The notes: generated by a model from the sequence alone, not told the origin. DNA of 64,000 nucleotides from Frigoribacterium endophyticum (GCF_011759585.1 NZ_JAAOYV010000001.1:434001-498000), one strand, 5' to 3'; shown: positions 28,295-37,265, counted from the stretch's first letter. Translations and numbers: made by a program.

Positions 28295-28890
28295 CGGGCG
28301 GGGCCCAGGGCGACCACGGTCTTCCGGTCGCTGTCCCAGCGGCGCATCGCGGCCAGCCAGGTCGTCGAGGAGTCGCGGGCGGGGTCGCCGCCGGCCCGCG
28401 CCTCCTCGAGGGTCGCCGTCTCGCGTGCTGACGCAGCGTCGGACAGCGCCTCCAGCGCGGTCGCCACCCCGGCCGGCGTGAGCCGTCGGGCCAGGGCGAC
28501 GTGCGGCGTCCACGCGTCGGGCCGGGTGTGCTCCACGGTCTCGTCGCTGCCCCGGCCGCGCTCGACCAGGTCGTGGACGGCGCGGTGCAGCCCGAGCAGG
28601 CGGTCGGTCGGCACGACGGACCGCACCAGGACGAGCCCCCGCCGCCCGGTGCCGAAGACCAGGGGCGAGCCCAGCTCGACGGGCAGCGGCAGGGTCGCGG
28701 CCGCCAGCTCGCGGAGCGCGTCGTCGGCCGTGTCGTCGAGCGACGGCCGGGCGAGCAGCGTCACGTGGGGGGCGTTGGTCTCGCCCGTGTGCTCGCCGAG
28801 CGACGGCAGCCCCGCCGCGGAGAGCACGACCCAGTCGTCGCGCACGGCGGAGTCGGCGGCGGGATCGAGCAGGACCTCGAGGCTGTGCAT
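28291..28890 (-). CDS. 2'-5' RNA ligase-like 2H phosphoesterase
   Basis: A 199-residue protein with two HxT/HxA motifs spaced as in the 2H phosphoesterase fold: PHVTLLARP near residue 42 and PHVALARRL near residue 129. Such enzymes act on 2',3'-cyclic phosphates of RNA or nucleotides. The second motif has Ala in place of the common Thr/Ser, which may lower activity. ATG 28890 has CAGGAT on the minus strand 6 bases upstream. The C-terminal part beyond residue 160 is not clearly part of the domain. Confidence 0.8.
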   Translation of the reverse strand: MHSLEVLLDPAADSAVRDDWVVLSAAGLPSLGEHTGETNAPHVTLLARPSLDDTADDALRELAAATLPLPVELGSPLVFGTGRRGLVLVRSVVPTDRLLGLHRAVHDLVERGRGSDETVEHTRPDAWTPHVALARRLTPAGVATALEALSDAASARETATLEEARAGGDPARDSSTTWLAAMRRWDSDRKTVVALGPAR

Positions 28891-28964
28891 GACCCGATCC
28901 TGGCCTCGACCTCCGACAGCCGGACGGTGTCGTCACGGTGTGCACGAGAGCTCCCGCGTTCTGC

Positions 28965-28970
28965 TAAAGT
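28965..28970 (+). promoter_or_regulatory. -10 box of the tRNA-Thr/tRNA-Met unit
   Basis: TAAAGT lies 45 bp before tRNA-Thr, with GTGCAC (28940-28945) as a weak -35 match 19 bases upstream. Confidence 0.5.
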
Positions 28971-29015
28971 CGTCAGGTGCCGATCGGCAGCAGCCAGTCT
29001 GCGGCCCGGTCTCAC

Positions 29016-29090
<75 letters not shown>

Positions 29091-29121
29091 GCTGGTCACG
29101 CCCACCGTGGCGACAGCTTGC

Positions 29122-29195
29122 GGCGGGGTAGCTCAGTTGGTTAGAGCACACGGCTCATAATCGTGGTGTCGCGGGTTCGAGTCCCGCCCTCGCTA
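29122..29195 (+). tRNA. tRNA-Met (CAT), elongator type
   Basis: A 74-base cloverleaf with acceptor GGCGGGG/CCTCGCT (two G-U pairs), anticodon CAT in the loop of CACGGCTCATAATCGTG, and T-stem GCGGG/CCCGC. The anticodon stem lacks the three G-C pairs of an initiator tRNA, so it is the elongator; tRNA-Ile2 cannot be fully ruled out. CCA is not encoded. It is 31 bp after tRNA-Thr and probably shares its transcript. Confidence 0.93.
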
Positions 29196-29197
29196 CC

Positions 29198-29239
29198 GCA
29201 GGACCTCTCTTGCAGGACCTCTCGGGCAGAACCTCTCGG
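29198..29239 (+). repeat. 14-bp tandem repeat, three copies
   Basis: Three head-to-tail copies of GCAGGACCTCTCGG begin 2 bp after tRNA-Met: the first ends in TT in place of GG, the second is exact and the third has one G-to-A change. The rest of the gap to 29409 shows no gene. Confidence 0.85.
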
Positions 29240-29409
29240 GCCGATCGAGGTCGCCTCTCATCGTCGGGCTCCCCGTCCGTCGACGTCGACGTCGTCACGT
29301 CCGGGCGCCAGGTGCACACGCCCCCTCGGGCCCTGCACAGCAGCACCCCGAGGGGCAAGCCCTCCGCCCGGCCGGGCCGACGCTCGGGGCCCCGGGCATA
29401 CCATGACGC

Positions 29410-30594
29410 ATGCCCGTGAGCATCCGAAGCATCGGAACAGCCCTGCCCCCGACCGTCATCGACCAGCCCCACATCCGCGACGTCTTCCGGTCGCAGCCCG
29501 GCCTCGGCAGGCTCGCTCCGCGCCTCATCGGGGCCGTCTTCGACGGTGCCGCCATCGACACCCGGCACACCGTCATCGCCGAGCTCGGCGCCGAGCCCGT
29601 GGCCGAGCCGGCCGCCGACGGCGGTCCCGACGACGACGCCGCGACTCCCACGTTCTACGACCGGGCCGAGGGCCGCATCCTCAGCCCCACGACCGGCGTG
29701 CGCAACGACGTGTACGTCGCCGAGAGCCCCGACCTCTTCGCGCGGGCCGCCGAGGAGGCGCTGGTCGGCGCCGCGGGGATCACCGCGGCCGACGTGACCC
29801 ACGTCGTGACCGTCTCGTGCACCGGCTTCTTCGCGCCCGGGCCCGACTACCTGCTGGTGCGCCGCCTCGGCCTGCCCGCGACGACGCGGCGGCTGCACAT
29901 CGGCTTCATGGGCTGCTACGGAGCGTTCCCGGCCCTGCGGTCGGCCCGCGACACGTGCCTCGCCGACCCGGACGCCGTCGTCCTCGTCGTCTGCGCCGAG
30001 CTCTGCACCCTCCACCTCCGCAGCAGCGACGACCCCGACGCGATCATCGCCTCCTCCGTCTTCGCCGACGGCGCGGCGGCCGCGGTCGTGACGGCGCGCC
30101 CGGCTCCGGCCGGCGAGACGGTGCTCGACCTCGACGTGCTCGAGACGGTGCTGACCCCGGTGGGGGAGGACGACATGGCCTGGAGCATCGGCGACCAGGG
30201 CTTCGACATGGTGCTCAGCAGCTACGTGCCGCACATCGTCGAGGAGAACATCGACGACGCGCTCGTGCCGTTGCTCGCTGCGGAGGGCGTCGGCGTCGGC
30301 GACGTGACGCGCTGGGCGGTGCACCCGGGCGGGCGGAGCATCCTCGACCGCGTGCAGCAGCGGCTCGGCCTCAGCGACCCGCAGATGGCGCCGTCGCGCG
30401 AGGTGCTGCGCACGCGGGGCAACATGTCGAGCGCGACCGTGCTCTTCATCCTGCGCGAGCACCTGCTGCCCGACGCCGTGCCCGACGCCGGCGCCGCCGA
30501 CGTCGCGCCTGTCCGGGAGCGCGTCTGCGCCATGGCCTTCGGCCCCGGCCTCACCGTCGAGACGAGCCTGCTCACGCGTCGGGTCGCGGCGTGA
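29410..30594 (+). CDS. type III polyketide synthase
   Basis: A 394-residue chalcone/stilbene-synthase-like enzyme that extends an acyl-CoA starter with malonyl-CoA and cyclises the chain. The catalytic triad is present: Cys137 in VTVSCTGFF, His305 in WAVHPGGRS and Asn338 in TRGNMSS. The closest functional types in actinobacteria make alkylresorcinols, alkylpyrones or tetrahydroxynaphthalene; sequence alone does not decide. ATG 29410 has TACCAT 5 bases upstream. The methyltransferase gene overlaps its stop by 4 bp and a flavin monooxygenase follows, so this is the first gene of a three-gene operon. Confidence 0.93.
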   Translation: MPVSIRSIGTALPPTVIDQPHIRDVFRSQPGLGRLAPRLIGAVFDGAAIDTRHTVIAELGAEPVAEPAADGGPDDDAATPTFYDRAEGRILSPTTGVRNDVYVAESPDLFARAAEEALVGAAGITAADVTHVVTVSCTGFFAPGPDYLLVRRLGLPATTRRLHIGFMGCYGAFPALRSARDTCLADPDAVVLVVCAELCTLHLRSSDDPDAIIASSVFADGAAAAVVTARPAPAGETVLDLDVLETVLTPVGEDDMAWSIGDQGFDMVLSSYVPHIVEENIDDALVPLLAAEGVGVGDVTRWAVHPGGRSILDRVQQRLGLSDPQMAPSREVLRTRGNMSSATVLFILREHLLPDAVPDAGAADVAPVRERVCAMAFGPGLTVETSLLTRRVAA

Positions 30595-31352
30595 CGCTGC
30601 TCCTGCCCGACCTGCGCGGGCGGGCGGAGCACCTGGCCGAGCTGATGGACGACCCCGACTGCGATCCCGCGGCCCTGCGGCGCACCTACGCGGTCTTCCC
30701 GTTCGTCAACGGGCTCGTGGCCGGCTGGCGGCGGGCCTGGACGGAGCGCCTCCGGCCCCTCGTGGCCTCGGCCGGCGCCCCGACCACCCTGCTCGACCTC
30801 GGCTCGGGCGGCGGTGACCTCGCGAGGGCGCTGGCGCGGTGGGCCGAGCGTGACGGGCTCGCGCTGCACGTCACGGCGGTCGACCCCGACGAGCGGGCCC
30901 ACGACTTCGCGTCGGCCCGGCCCCGACGCGGGGTCGACTACCGGCGGGCCTCGAGCGCCGACCTGGTGGCGTCGGGCGAGACCTTCGACGTCGTCGTGTC
31001 GAACCACGTGCTGCACCACCTCGACGACGCCGCACGCACGGCCGTCCTCTCCGACAGTGAGCGGCTGGCCCGCCGGCTCGCCCTGCACAGCGACATCCGG
31101 CGCTCGCGGGCTGCCTACGCCGCCTACGCGCTCGGCACGCTGCCGCTGGCGGGGTCGTCGTTCGTCCGGGTCGACGGCCTCCGCTCGATCCGCCGCAGCT
31201 GGCGCGTCGACGAGCTCCGCGCCGTGGCGCCGCCGCGCTGGCGCGTGCTGGCCCGGCCGCCGATGCGGGTCTGGCTGACCTGGGAGCCGCTCCGCGCCTC
31301 CTCGGAGCCGGGGGGAGTCGCGGGTCGGGCGGCCGCGGAGGTCGCCTCGTGA
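30591..31352 (+). CDS. SAM-dependent methyltransferase of the PKS operon
   Basis: A 253-residue class I methyltransferase. The SAM motif LLDLGSGGGDLARAL is near residue 68 and SNHVLHHLDD near residue 140. By comparison with the srsAB pair of Streptomyces, it probably methylates the resorcinol-type product of the type III PKS, but this is inference from position. GTG 30591 overlaps the PKS stop by 4 bp, and its own stop overlaps the monooxygenase start by 4 bp, so all three are translationally coupled. Confidence 0.87.
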   Translation: MTLLLPDLRGRAEHLAELMDDPDCDPAALRRTYAVFPFVNGLVAGWRRAWTERLRPLVASAGAPTTLLDLGSGGGDLARALARWAERDGLALHVTAVDPDERAHDFASARPRRGVDYRRASSADLVASGETFDVVVSNHVLHHLDDAARTAVLSDSERLARRLALHSDIRRSRAAYAAYALGTLPLAGSSFVRVDGLRSIRRSWRVDELRAVAPPRWRVLARPPMRVWLTWEPLRASSEPGGVAGRAAAEVAS

Positions 31353-32509
31353 TCACGCACGACGTCGTGGTCGTCGGCGGCGGGCCCGTCGGGGTGCACG
31401 CCGCGGCCCTCTTCGCGCAGCTCGGCCTCGACGTCGCCGTCTGGGAGCGCCGCACCGACGAACCGCAGCTCTCGCGCGCGATCGGCGTCCACCCGCCGTC
31501 CCTCGACGCCCTGGCCGCCGTCGGCGCCGCGGAGGAGCTGGTGGAGTCGGCGGTGCGGATCCGCCGCGGCGTCGCGCGGAGCGCCGGCCGCACGCTCGGC
31601 ACCGTCGACTTCGACCGCCGCCCGGGAGCGCGCTGGCCCTTCGTCGCCGCCGTGCCGCAGCACCGCACCGAGGCCGTGCTGCGGGCTCGCCTCGAGGCGC
31701 TGGCCCCCGGCGCGCTGCGCCGGGGCGTGAGCCTCACCGGCCTCGTCGAGGAGGGCGAACGGGTCGTGCTGACCGGCGAGGGCCCGTCGGGGCCGGTCGA
31801 GCTCGCCGCGCGCTTCGTCGTCGCCGCGGACGGCTCGCGGAGCGGCGTCCGTGACCTGCTGCACGTCGACGCGCCCGTCCGCCGCTACCGCGACCGCTTC
31901 GTGATGGGCGACTTCGCCGACGAGACCAGCGACGGTGCCGACGCCGTCGTGAACGTCGAGCGCGACGGCGTGGTCGAGTCGTTCCCGCTGCCGGGCGGCG
32001 TGCGCCGCTTCGTGGTGTCGCTGCCCGAGGGCGGGCCCACCGGCCCCGACGTCGACGAGGTCGCCGACCTGGTCCGGCGCCGCACCGGCCTCCGCGTCGA
32101 CGCCGCCTCGTCGACCATGCTCAGCGCGTTCTCGGTGCAGCGGCGGCTGGCCGCGCGCACCGCGGTCGGGCGCGTCCTCCTCATCGGCGACGCCGCCCAC
32201 GAGATCAGCCCCATCGGTGGGCAGGGCATGAACCTCGGCTGGCTCGACGCCGTGGCCTGGGCCCCCGTGCTCTCGCGGGCGCTCCGGACCGCGGGCGGTC
32301 GTCGACACGACCCGGGCGCGTTCGGCGCCGTCGAGGCGTCCCGGCGCCGGGCCGCCCTCCGGGCCGCCCGCCAGGCCGAGCTCAACATGGCGCTCGGCCG
32401 ACCGGCGGGCCCCGCCGCCCTGGCCGTGCGCCGCGCGGGCCTGACGGTCGCCCTCCGGTCGCCGGCCTCGCGCCTCCTCGCCGACACCTACGCGATGCGC
32501 TTCGCCTGA
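31349..32509 (+). CDS. FAD-dependent monooxygenase of the PKS operon
   Basis: A 386-residue group A flavin hydroxylase. The FAD fold is at the N-terminus (VVVGGGPVGVHAAALF, residues 6-21) and the second FAD motif LLIGDAAHEISPIGGQGMN is near residue 276. Such enzymes hydroxylate phenols with NAD(P)H and oxygen, and SrsC does this to methylated alkylresorcinols to yield quinones. Here it is the third gene of the type III PKS operon (GTG 31349, 4-bp overlap). The substrate is inferred from context only. Confidence 0.9.
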   Translation: MITHDVVVVGGGPVGVHAAALFAQLGLDVAVWERRTDEPQLSRAIGVHPPSLDALAAVGAAEELVESAVRIRRGVARSAGRTLGTVDFDRRPGARWPFVAAVPQHRTEAVLRARLEALAPGALRRGVSLTGLVEEGERVVLTGEGPSGPVELAARFVVAADGSRSGVRDLLHVDAPVRRYRDRFVMGDFADETSDGADAVVNVERDGVVESFPLPGGVRRFVVSLPEGGPTGPDVDEVADLVRRRTGLRVDAASSTMLSAFSVQRRLAARTAVGRVLLIGDAAHEISPIGGQGMNLGWLDAVAWAPVLSRALRTAGGRRHDPGAFGAVEASRRRAALRAARQAELNMALGRPAGPAALAVRRAGLTVALRSPASRLLADTYAMRFA

Positions 32510-32585
32510 TCGGTCACGGGCGGCGCGATCGCGGCAGTGGCCGTGGTCGTGGTCGCCGGGGCCGGGGCCGGGTCCGCCGCGCGGC

Positions 32586-33431
32586 TCAGGCGACGATCGC
32601 CGCGCCGCTGAGGGCCAGCTGCCCGACGAGCACGAGGGCGGCCACGATGATCAGCCGGAAGAGCAGGCGGGTGTCGCCGCCCCGCACGACGACGACCGTG
32701 CCCGCGGCGGCGATGCCGAGCACGACGACGAAGCCGAGCACGGCCACGACGGGGCCGGCGGCCGTGGCCCCGCTGCCGAGCTGGCCCGCGAGCGTGAGGC
32801 AGGCCGCGACCGCGAGGGCGGCGAAGGCGACCACCCCGGCGGGCAGGCGGCCGAGGCGGTGCGGCAGGCCGGCCACGCCGGTGGCCGCGTCGTCGCCGAG
32901 GTCGGGCAGCACGTTGGTGAAGTGGATGGCGACGCCGAAGACGGCCCCGACCCCGAGGGCCCAGGCCGCGGGAGGCGCGGGAGGCGTGAGCGCGAGGGTC
33001 ACCACCGCGGGCAGCAGCCCGAAGCTCACCACGAACGGGACGACGGAGGCGACGGTGCGCTTCAGCCCCAGGTTGTATGCCCAGCCGGAGGCGACGAGCA
33101 CGAGGTGGGCGAGCCCCGCGGGCACCGAGAGGAGGAACGGGGCGGCGACACCGACGACGAGGGACGCGACCGCGGCCGCGCCCACCACGCCGGGTGAGAC
33201 CTGGCCCAGGGCGACGGGCTTGTCGGCCCGGCCGACGCTGCGGTCACGGTCCAGGTCGACGAGGTCGTTCGAGAGCCCGATCGAGACCTGGCCCGCCAGC
33301 ACGGCGACGGTGACCACGACGAGGGGGCCCGCCTCGAGCGAGACGGCCAAGCCGAGCACGAGGCTGAGGAGCGTGACGGTCACCGTGGGGCCGGGGTGGG
33401 TGCTGCGCACCAGCGCGGAGACTGTCGACAT
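32586..33431 (-). CDS. UbiA family prenyltransferase
   Basis: A 281-residue membrane prenyltransferase with about eight hydrophobic helices. The first aspartate motif is NDLVDLDRDRSVGRADKP near residue 55; the second is reduced to NVLPDLGDD near residue 180. It is distinct from menA in this window. ATG 33431 (MSTVSAL) is preferred over the open frame that runs 35 codons upstream into low-complexity sequence; a CAGGCT box lies 7 bases before it. It is convergent to the PKS operon, 76 bp away, and may prenylate its aromatic product. Confidence 0.88.
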   Translation of the reverse strand: MSTVSALVRSTHPGPTVTVTLLSLVLGLAVSLEAGPLVVVTVAVLAGQVSIGLSNDLVDLDRDRSVGRADKPVALGQVSPGVVGAAAVASLVVGVAAPFLLSVPAGLAHLVLVASGWAYNLGLKRTVASVVPFVVSFGLLPAVVTLALTPPAPPAAWALGVGAVFGVAIHFTNVLPDLGDDAATGVAGLPHRLGRLPAGVVAFAALAVAACLTLAGQLGSGATAAGPVVAVLGFVVVLGIAAAGTVVVVRGGDTRLLFRLIIVAALVLVGQLALSGAAIVA

Positions 33432-33507
33432 CGGACCCAGCCTGGCAGAGGTCGGGCCGGTCGGCACGACGGGAGGAGCCGGGAGGACCCACCGTGCGGA
33501 ACGAGTT

Positions 33508-33534
33508 GACCCCGGGCCCCACGGGCCCGGGGTC
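33508..33534 (-). terminator. 12-bp perfect hairpin after the DUF3072 gene
   Basis: GACCCCGGGCCC and its exact complement flank a 3-base CAC loop, 12 bp past the DUF3072 stop. It separates that gene from the UbiA gene on the same strand. Confidence 0.8.
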
Positions 33535-33546
33535 ACCCGACGGGGA

Positions 33547-33888
33547 TCAGGCCCCGCGACCGGTCTTCTGCTGAAGGCGGTCGATGTTCTCGCTGGCCTC
33601 GGCCTTGGTCATGTCGGCCGGGAGCTCCTCGCCGGCCTCGCGGGCCAGCGTGTCGAGGTAGCTCGCCTGCGGGCCGGTGATCGGCTCGTCGCCGGTCACC
33701 CACTGCTCAGGGTCCTTCGAGGCGGTGTTGGAGGAGTCGGGGCGCTCGCCGCCCAGGGTGGCGCCGGCGAGCGGGGTGCCCTGCGACTGGTCGGAGCCCT
33801 CGGCGGGGCCGGAGGCAGCGTTCTCGTCGGCCTCGGGGGCCGCGGGATCGACGGGCGTGATGTCGGGATCGATGTTGGCGTCGCTCAT
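33547..33888 (-). CDS. DUF3072 domain protein
   Basis: A 113-residue protein with a disordered acidic N-terminus (MSDANIDPD) and a conserved C-terminal block, TGPQASYLDTLAREAGEEL followed by MTKAEASENIDRLQ, which matches DUF3072, a small actinobacterial family of unknown function. ATG 33888 has TACGTT on the minus strand 6 bases upstream, which fits a leaderless mRNA. Confidence 0.85.
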   Translation of the reverse strand: MSDANIDPDITPVDPAAPEADENAASGPAEGSDQSQGTPLAGATLGGERPDSSNTASKDPEQWVTGDEPITGPQASYLDTLAREAGEELPADMTKAEASENIDRLQQKTGRGA

Positions 33889-33987
33889 GGGGAGAACGTA
33901 CGCCGCCCCTCCGACAAAAGGCCTCCGCCCTCCCTGGACGGAAGGCCTCCCCCCGTCCCCGACGTCGCCCCTGGCTAGACTCGACGG

Positions 33988-34437
33988 GTGCCAGTGAACC
34001 CCGAGCTCCGAGGGCGGGTCTTCCCGTCCGCCCCGCCGTACCTCGTCGGCCGCGAGAAGGTGCGCGAGTTCGCGCGCGCCACCGCGTCCACGAGCCCGCT
34101 CTCGCTCGACGTCGAGGCGGCCCGCGCCGCAGGCCACGCCGACCTCGTGGCCCCGCCGACCTTCCCCGTCGTCGTGCAGGAGGCCACGCTCGCGCAGCTG
34201 CTGGCCGAGCCGGGCGCCGGCATCGACTTCTCCCGCGTGGTGCACGGCGAGCAGCGCTTCAGCTACTCGCGTCCGGTCGTCGCCGGTGACGAGCTCACGG
34301 CCACCCTCACGGTGACCGGCGTGAAGACCCTCGGCGGCAACGCGATGGTCACGGCCTCCTCCGAGATGGTCGACCAGACGGGCGCGCACGTCGTGACCGC
34401 CGTCTCCACCCTCGTCGTGCGCGGGGACGACGCGTGA
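33988..34437 (+). CDS. FAS1-like MaoC dehydratase, HadA-type subunit
   Basis: A 149-residue hot-dog-fold protein of the HadA/HadC (UPF0336) group. In mycobacteria such subunits pair with HadB to dehydrate 3-hydroxyacyl chains in fatty acid extension. The first residues read MPVNPELRGRVFP. It lacks the catalytic Asp-His pair, as expected for the non-catalytic subunit. GTG 33988 follows TAGACT (33976-33981) by 6 bases. The partner gene overlaps by 4 bp and murB follows, the same order as around murB in other actinobacteria. Confidence 0.88.
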   Translation: MPVNPELRGRVFPSAPPYLVGREKVREFARATASTSPLSLDVEAARAAGHADLVAPPTFPVVVQEATLAQLLAEPGAGIDFSRVVHGEQRFSYSRPVVAGDELTATLTVTGVKTLGGNAMVTASSEMVDQTGAHVVTAVSTLVVRGDDA

Positions 34438-34865
34438 GCGCCCTCGAGGTCGGCCTCGTGGTCGCCGAGAAGTCCTACGCGGTCTCCCGCGACTCCCTCG
34501 TCCGCTACGCCGGCGCCTCCGGCGACTTCAACCCCATCCACTACCGCGACGACGTCGCGGAGTCGGTCGGGCTGCCGGGCGTGCTCGCCCACGGCATGCT
34601 GACGATGGGCACCGCCGTCCAGCCCGTCGTGGAGTGGCTCGACGGCGCGGGCGACGACGCCGGCGTGCTGGGCTGGGTCAGCGACTACCAGGTGCGCTTC
34701 ACGCGACCCGTCGTCGTCGACCCCGCCGACGGGGCCGAGATCACCGTCACGGCCACGGTCGGCGCGCTGGACCCCGAGGCCGGCACCGCGCGCATCGACC
34801 TCCGGGTGTCGTCCGCGGGCCAGACCGTGCTCGGCAAGGCGCAGGTCGTGGTGACGCTGGCGTGA
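34434..34865 (+). CDS. MaoC family dehydratase, HadB-type catalytic subunit
   Basis: A 143-residue hot-dog-fold hydratase/dehydratase. The catalytic motif is YAGASGDFNPIHYRDDVA (Asp and His, near residues 32-38), followed by LAHGMLTMG. It most likely forms a heterodimer with the preceding HadA-like protein. GTG 34434 overlaps that gene by 4 bp, and its stop overlaps murB by 4 bp, so all three are coupled. The substrate chain length is unknown. Confidence 0.9.
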   Translation: MSALEVGLVVAEKSYAVSRDSLVRYAGASGDFNPIHYRDDVAESVGLPGVLAHGMLTMGTAVQPVVEWLDGAGDDAGVLGWVSDYQVRFTRPVVVDPADGAEITVTATVGALDPEAGTARIDLRVSSAGQTVLGKAQVVVTLA

Positions 34866-35953
34866 CCGCCCTCGCCGACCTGACCACGATGCGCGTCGGA
34901 GGCGAGCCGACGCGGCTCGTCGAGGCCGCCACGACCGACGAGCTCGTCGAGCTCGCCCGGGAGGTCACGGCCGACGGCGACGACTGGTTCGTGCTCGGCG
35001 GCGGCTCGAACACCCTGGCCGCCGACGAGGGCTTCGACGGCACCGTGCTCCGGGTCGCCACCCGGGGCGTCGAGCTCCTCGACGACGTCGACGGCCGCGT
35101 GCACCTCCGCGTCGCGGCCGGCGAGCCGTGGGAGGACCTCGTCGCCCACACCGTCGACCAGGGGTGGTCGGGCTTCGAGGCCCTCAGCGGCATCCCGGGC
35201 TCGACGGGCGCCTCGCCGATCCAGAACATCGGGGCCTACGGCCAGGAGGTCGCCCAGACGCTCGTCTCGGTCGACTTCCTCGACGCCGAGACGGGCGAGT
35301 TCGTCCGCGTCCCCGCCGCGAACCTGGGGCTCGGCTACCGCACGAGCGTGTTCAAGCGCGGCCGACGCGGCGTCGTGACCGCGGTCGAGTTCGCCCTCGT
35401 CGACGACGGCGGCACGAGCGCCCAGGTCTCGTACCCGCAGCTGGCGACGGCGCTCGGCGTGGGGCTGGGCGACCGGGTGCCGGTCGCCGACGTGCGGGCG
35501 AGCGTGCTGGCCCTCCGCGCCTCCAAGGGCATGGTGCTCGACCCCGCCGACGCCGACGCGACCTCGTGCGGGTCGTTCTTCACGAACCCGATCGTGCCGC
35601 GTCAGGTCGCCTCGGCACTGCCGTCGGCGGCGCCCCGCTGGCCCGTCGACCCGGAGCCGGAGGCGCGGGTCGTCCCCCTGGGCGACGCGCCCGCACCGCC
35701 GCCCCCTCCGTCGTCGGGCCTGGTGAAGCTCAGCGCCGCCTGGCTGATCGAGCAGGCCGGGATCGGCCGGGGGTTCCGGCTGCCGGGCTCCGGCGCGGCG
35801 ATCTCGTCGAAGCACACGCTCGCCCTGACGAACCGGGGGAGCGCCACCGCGGCGGACGTCGCCGAGCTGGCGCGCTTCGTGCAGCAGCGCGTCTCGGCCG
35901 AGTTCGGGGTCGTGCTGCACCCCGAGCCCGTGCTGCTCGGCCTCTCGCTCTAG
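34862..35953 (+). CDS. murB: UDP-N-acetylmuramate dehydrogenase
   Basis: A 363-residue FAD enzyme that reduces UDP-GlcNAc-enolpyruvate to UDP-MurNAc in peptidoglycan synthesis. FAD-binding segments are VLGGGSNTLAADEGFDGTV near residue 45 and SGIPGSTGASPIQNIGAYG near residue 110. The catalytic serine region is CGSFFTNPIV near residue 238. A proline-rich insert lies near residue 280. GTG 34862 is coupled to the MaoC gene. Confidence 0.95.
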   Translation: MTALADLTTMRVGGEPTRLVEAATTDELVELAREVTADGDDWFVLGGGSNTLAADEGFDGTVLRVATRGVELLDDVDGRVHLRVAAGEPWEDLVAHTVDQGWSGFEALSGIPGSTGASPIQNIGAYGQEVAQTLVSVDFLDAETGEFVRVPAANLGLGYRTSVFKRGRRGVVTAVEFALVDDGGTSAQVSYPQLATALGVGLGDRVPVADVRASVLALRASKGMVLDPADADATSCGSFFTNPIVPRQVASALPSAAPRWPVDPEPEARVVPLGDAPAPPPPPSSGLVKLSAAWLIEQAGIGRGFRLPGSGAAISSKHTLALTNRGSATAADVAELARFVQQRVSAEFGVVLHPEPVLLGLSL

Positions 35954-36001
35954 GACGCCCCGGCCCCGAGTCGCCCGGCCCGGAGCAGGCCGGCCCAGAG
36001 C

Positions 36002-36031
36002 AGCCCGATCCGGAGCAGCCCGATCCGGAGC
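36002..36031 (+). repeat. 15-bp tandem duplication after murB
   Basis: The unit GCAGCCCGATCCGGA occurs twice head to tail in the 109 bp between murB and the aminotransferase gene, within a longer stretch of CCCGG-rich near-repeats. No gene is seen here. Confidence 0.7.
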
Positions 36032-36062
36032 CGGCCAGCCCGGCCGGCCGGCCCCGACCCGC

Positions 36063-37265
36063 CTAGGAGAACAGGCGCTGGAGGCGCTGGACGCCCTCGA
36101 GGAGCTGGTCGTCGCCGAGGGCGTACGACAGGCGGAGGTAGCCGCTCGGGCCGAAGGCCTCGCCGGGCACCGTGGCCACGTCAGCGTGCTCGAGGATGAG
36201 GTCGGCGAGCTCGAGCGACGTCGTCGGGGTGCTGCCGGCCCACTCGCGGCCGAGGAGGCCCCGCACGTCGGGGTAGACGTAGAAGGCGCCCTGCGGCGTC
36301 GGGGTGACGATGCCGTCGACGGCGTTCAGCTCGCGGACGATCACGGCCCGGCGGGCGTCGAAGGCGAGGCGCATGGCCTCGACGTCGTCCTGCGGGCCCG
36401 TCAAGGCCGCGAGGGCAGCGCGCTGGGAGACGTTGGAGACGTTGGAGGTCAGGTGCGACTGGAGGTTCGACGCTCCGGCGATCACGTCGGCGGGCCCGAC
36501 CATCCAGCCCACCCGCCAGCCGGTCATGGCGTAGGTCTTCGCGACGCCGTTGACGAGGATCGCCTGGTCGGCGACCTCGGGCACGGCGGCGGTGATCGAG
36601 ACGGCCTCGACGCCGTCGTAGGTGAGGTCCTGGTAGATCTCGTCGCTGATGACCCAGACGCCGGCCTCGACGGCCCAGCGGCCGATGGCGGCCACCTCCT
36701 CGGGCGTGTACACCGACCCGGTGGGGTTGGAGGGGGAGCAGAACAGCAGGACCTTCGTCCGACTCGTCCGGGCGGCCTCGAGCTGGTCGACCGTGACCTT
36801 GTACTGCTGGTCGGCGCCCGCGAAGACCTCGACGGTGACGCCGCCCGCGAGCTTCACGGCCTCGGGGTACGTCGTCCAGTACGGCGAGGGGAGGAGGACC
36901 TCGTCGCCCTCGTCGAGGAGCGCGGCGAAGGCCTGGTAGACGGCCTGCTTGCCGCCGTTGGTGACGACGACCTGGCTCGCCGTGACGGCCGTGCCGCTGT
37001 CGCGGAGGGTCTTCTCGACGATCGCTTCGCGCAGCTCGGGGAGGCCCGCCCCGGCGGTGTAGCGGTGGTTGCGCGGGTCGCGGGCAGCCGCGACCGCCGC
37101 CTCGACGATGTGGTCGGGGGTCGGGAAGTTGGGCTCGCCCGGGCCGTAGCTGATGATCGGCCGACCCTCGGCCAGCAGGGCCTTGGCCTTGGCGTCGACC
37201 GCGAGGGTCGCGGACGGGGCGATGGAGGCGATGCGGGACGAGAGGCGGCGCGCTGGCGTGGTCAC
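36063..37265 (-). CDS. aspartate aminotransferase family enzyme
   Basis: A 400-residue PLP-dependent class I aminotransferase. The PLP lysine lies in [16 protein letters not shown] near residue 237. CSPSNPTG and the final RLSYAL arginine bind substrate. The sequence is closest to Ib-type aspartate aminotransferases (AspC/AspB), but prephenate or other keto-acid activity is possible. GTG 37265 has TAGGCT on the minus strand 7 bases upstream. It is convergent to murB. Confidence 0.92.
   Translation of the reverse strand: MTTPARRLSSRIASIAPSATLAVDAKAKALLAEGRPIISYGPGEPNFPTPDHIVEAAVAAARDPRNHRYTAGAGLPELREAIVEKTLRDSGTAVTASQVVVTNGGKQAVYQAFAALLDEGDEVLLPSPYWTTYPEAVKLAGGVTVEVFAGADQQYKVTVDQLEAARTSRTKVLLFCSPSNPTGSVYTPEEVAAIGRWAVEAGVWVISDEIYQDLTYDGVEAVSITAAVPEVADQAILVNGVAKTYAMTGWRVGWMVGPADVIAGASNLQSHLTSNVSNVSQRAALAALTGPQDDVEAMRLAFDARRAVIVRELNAVDGIVTPTPQGAFYVYPDVRGLLGREWAGSTPTTSLELADLILEHADVATVPGEAFGPSGYLRLSYALGDDQLLEGVQRLQRLFS

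Noticed and set aside
35954-36066. A C-terminal extension of murB in another frame (PEQPD repeats)
   Set aside because: MurB ends normally at 35953. The repeats are read only in a different frame and have no start of their own.
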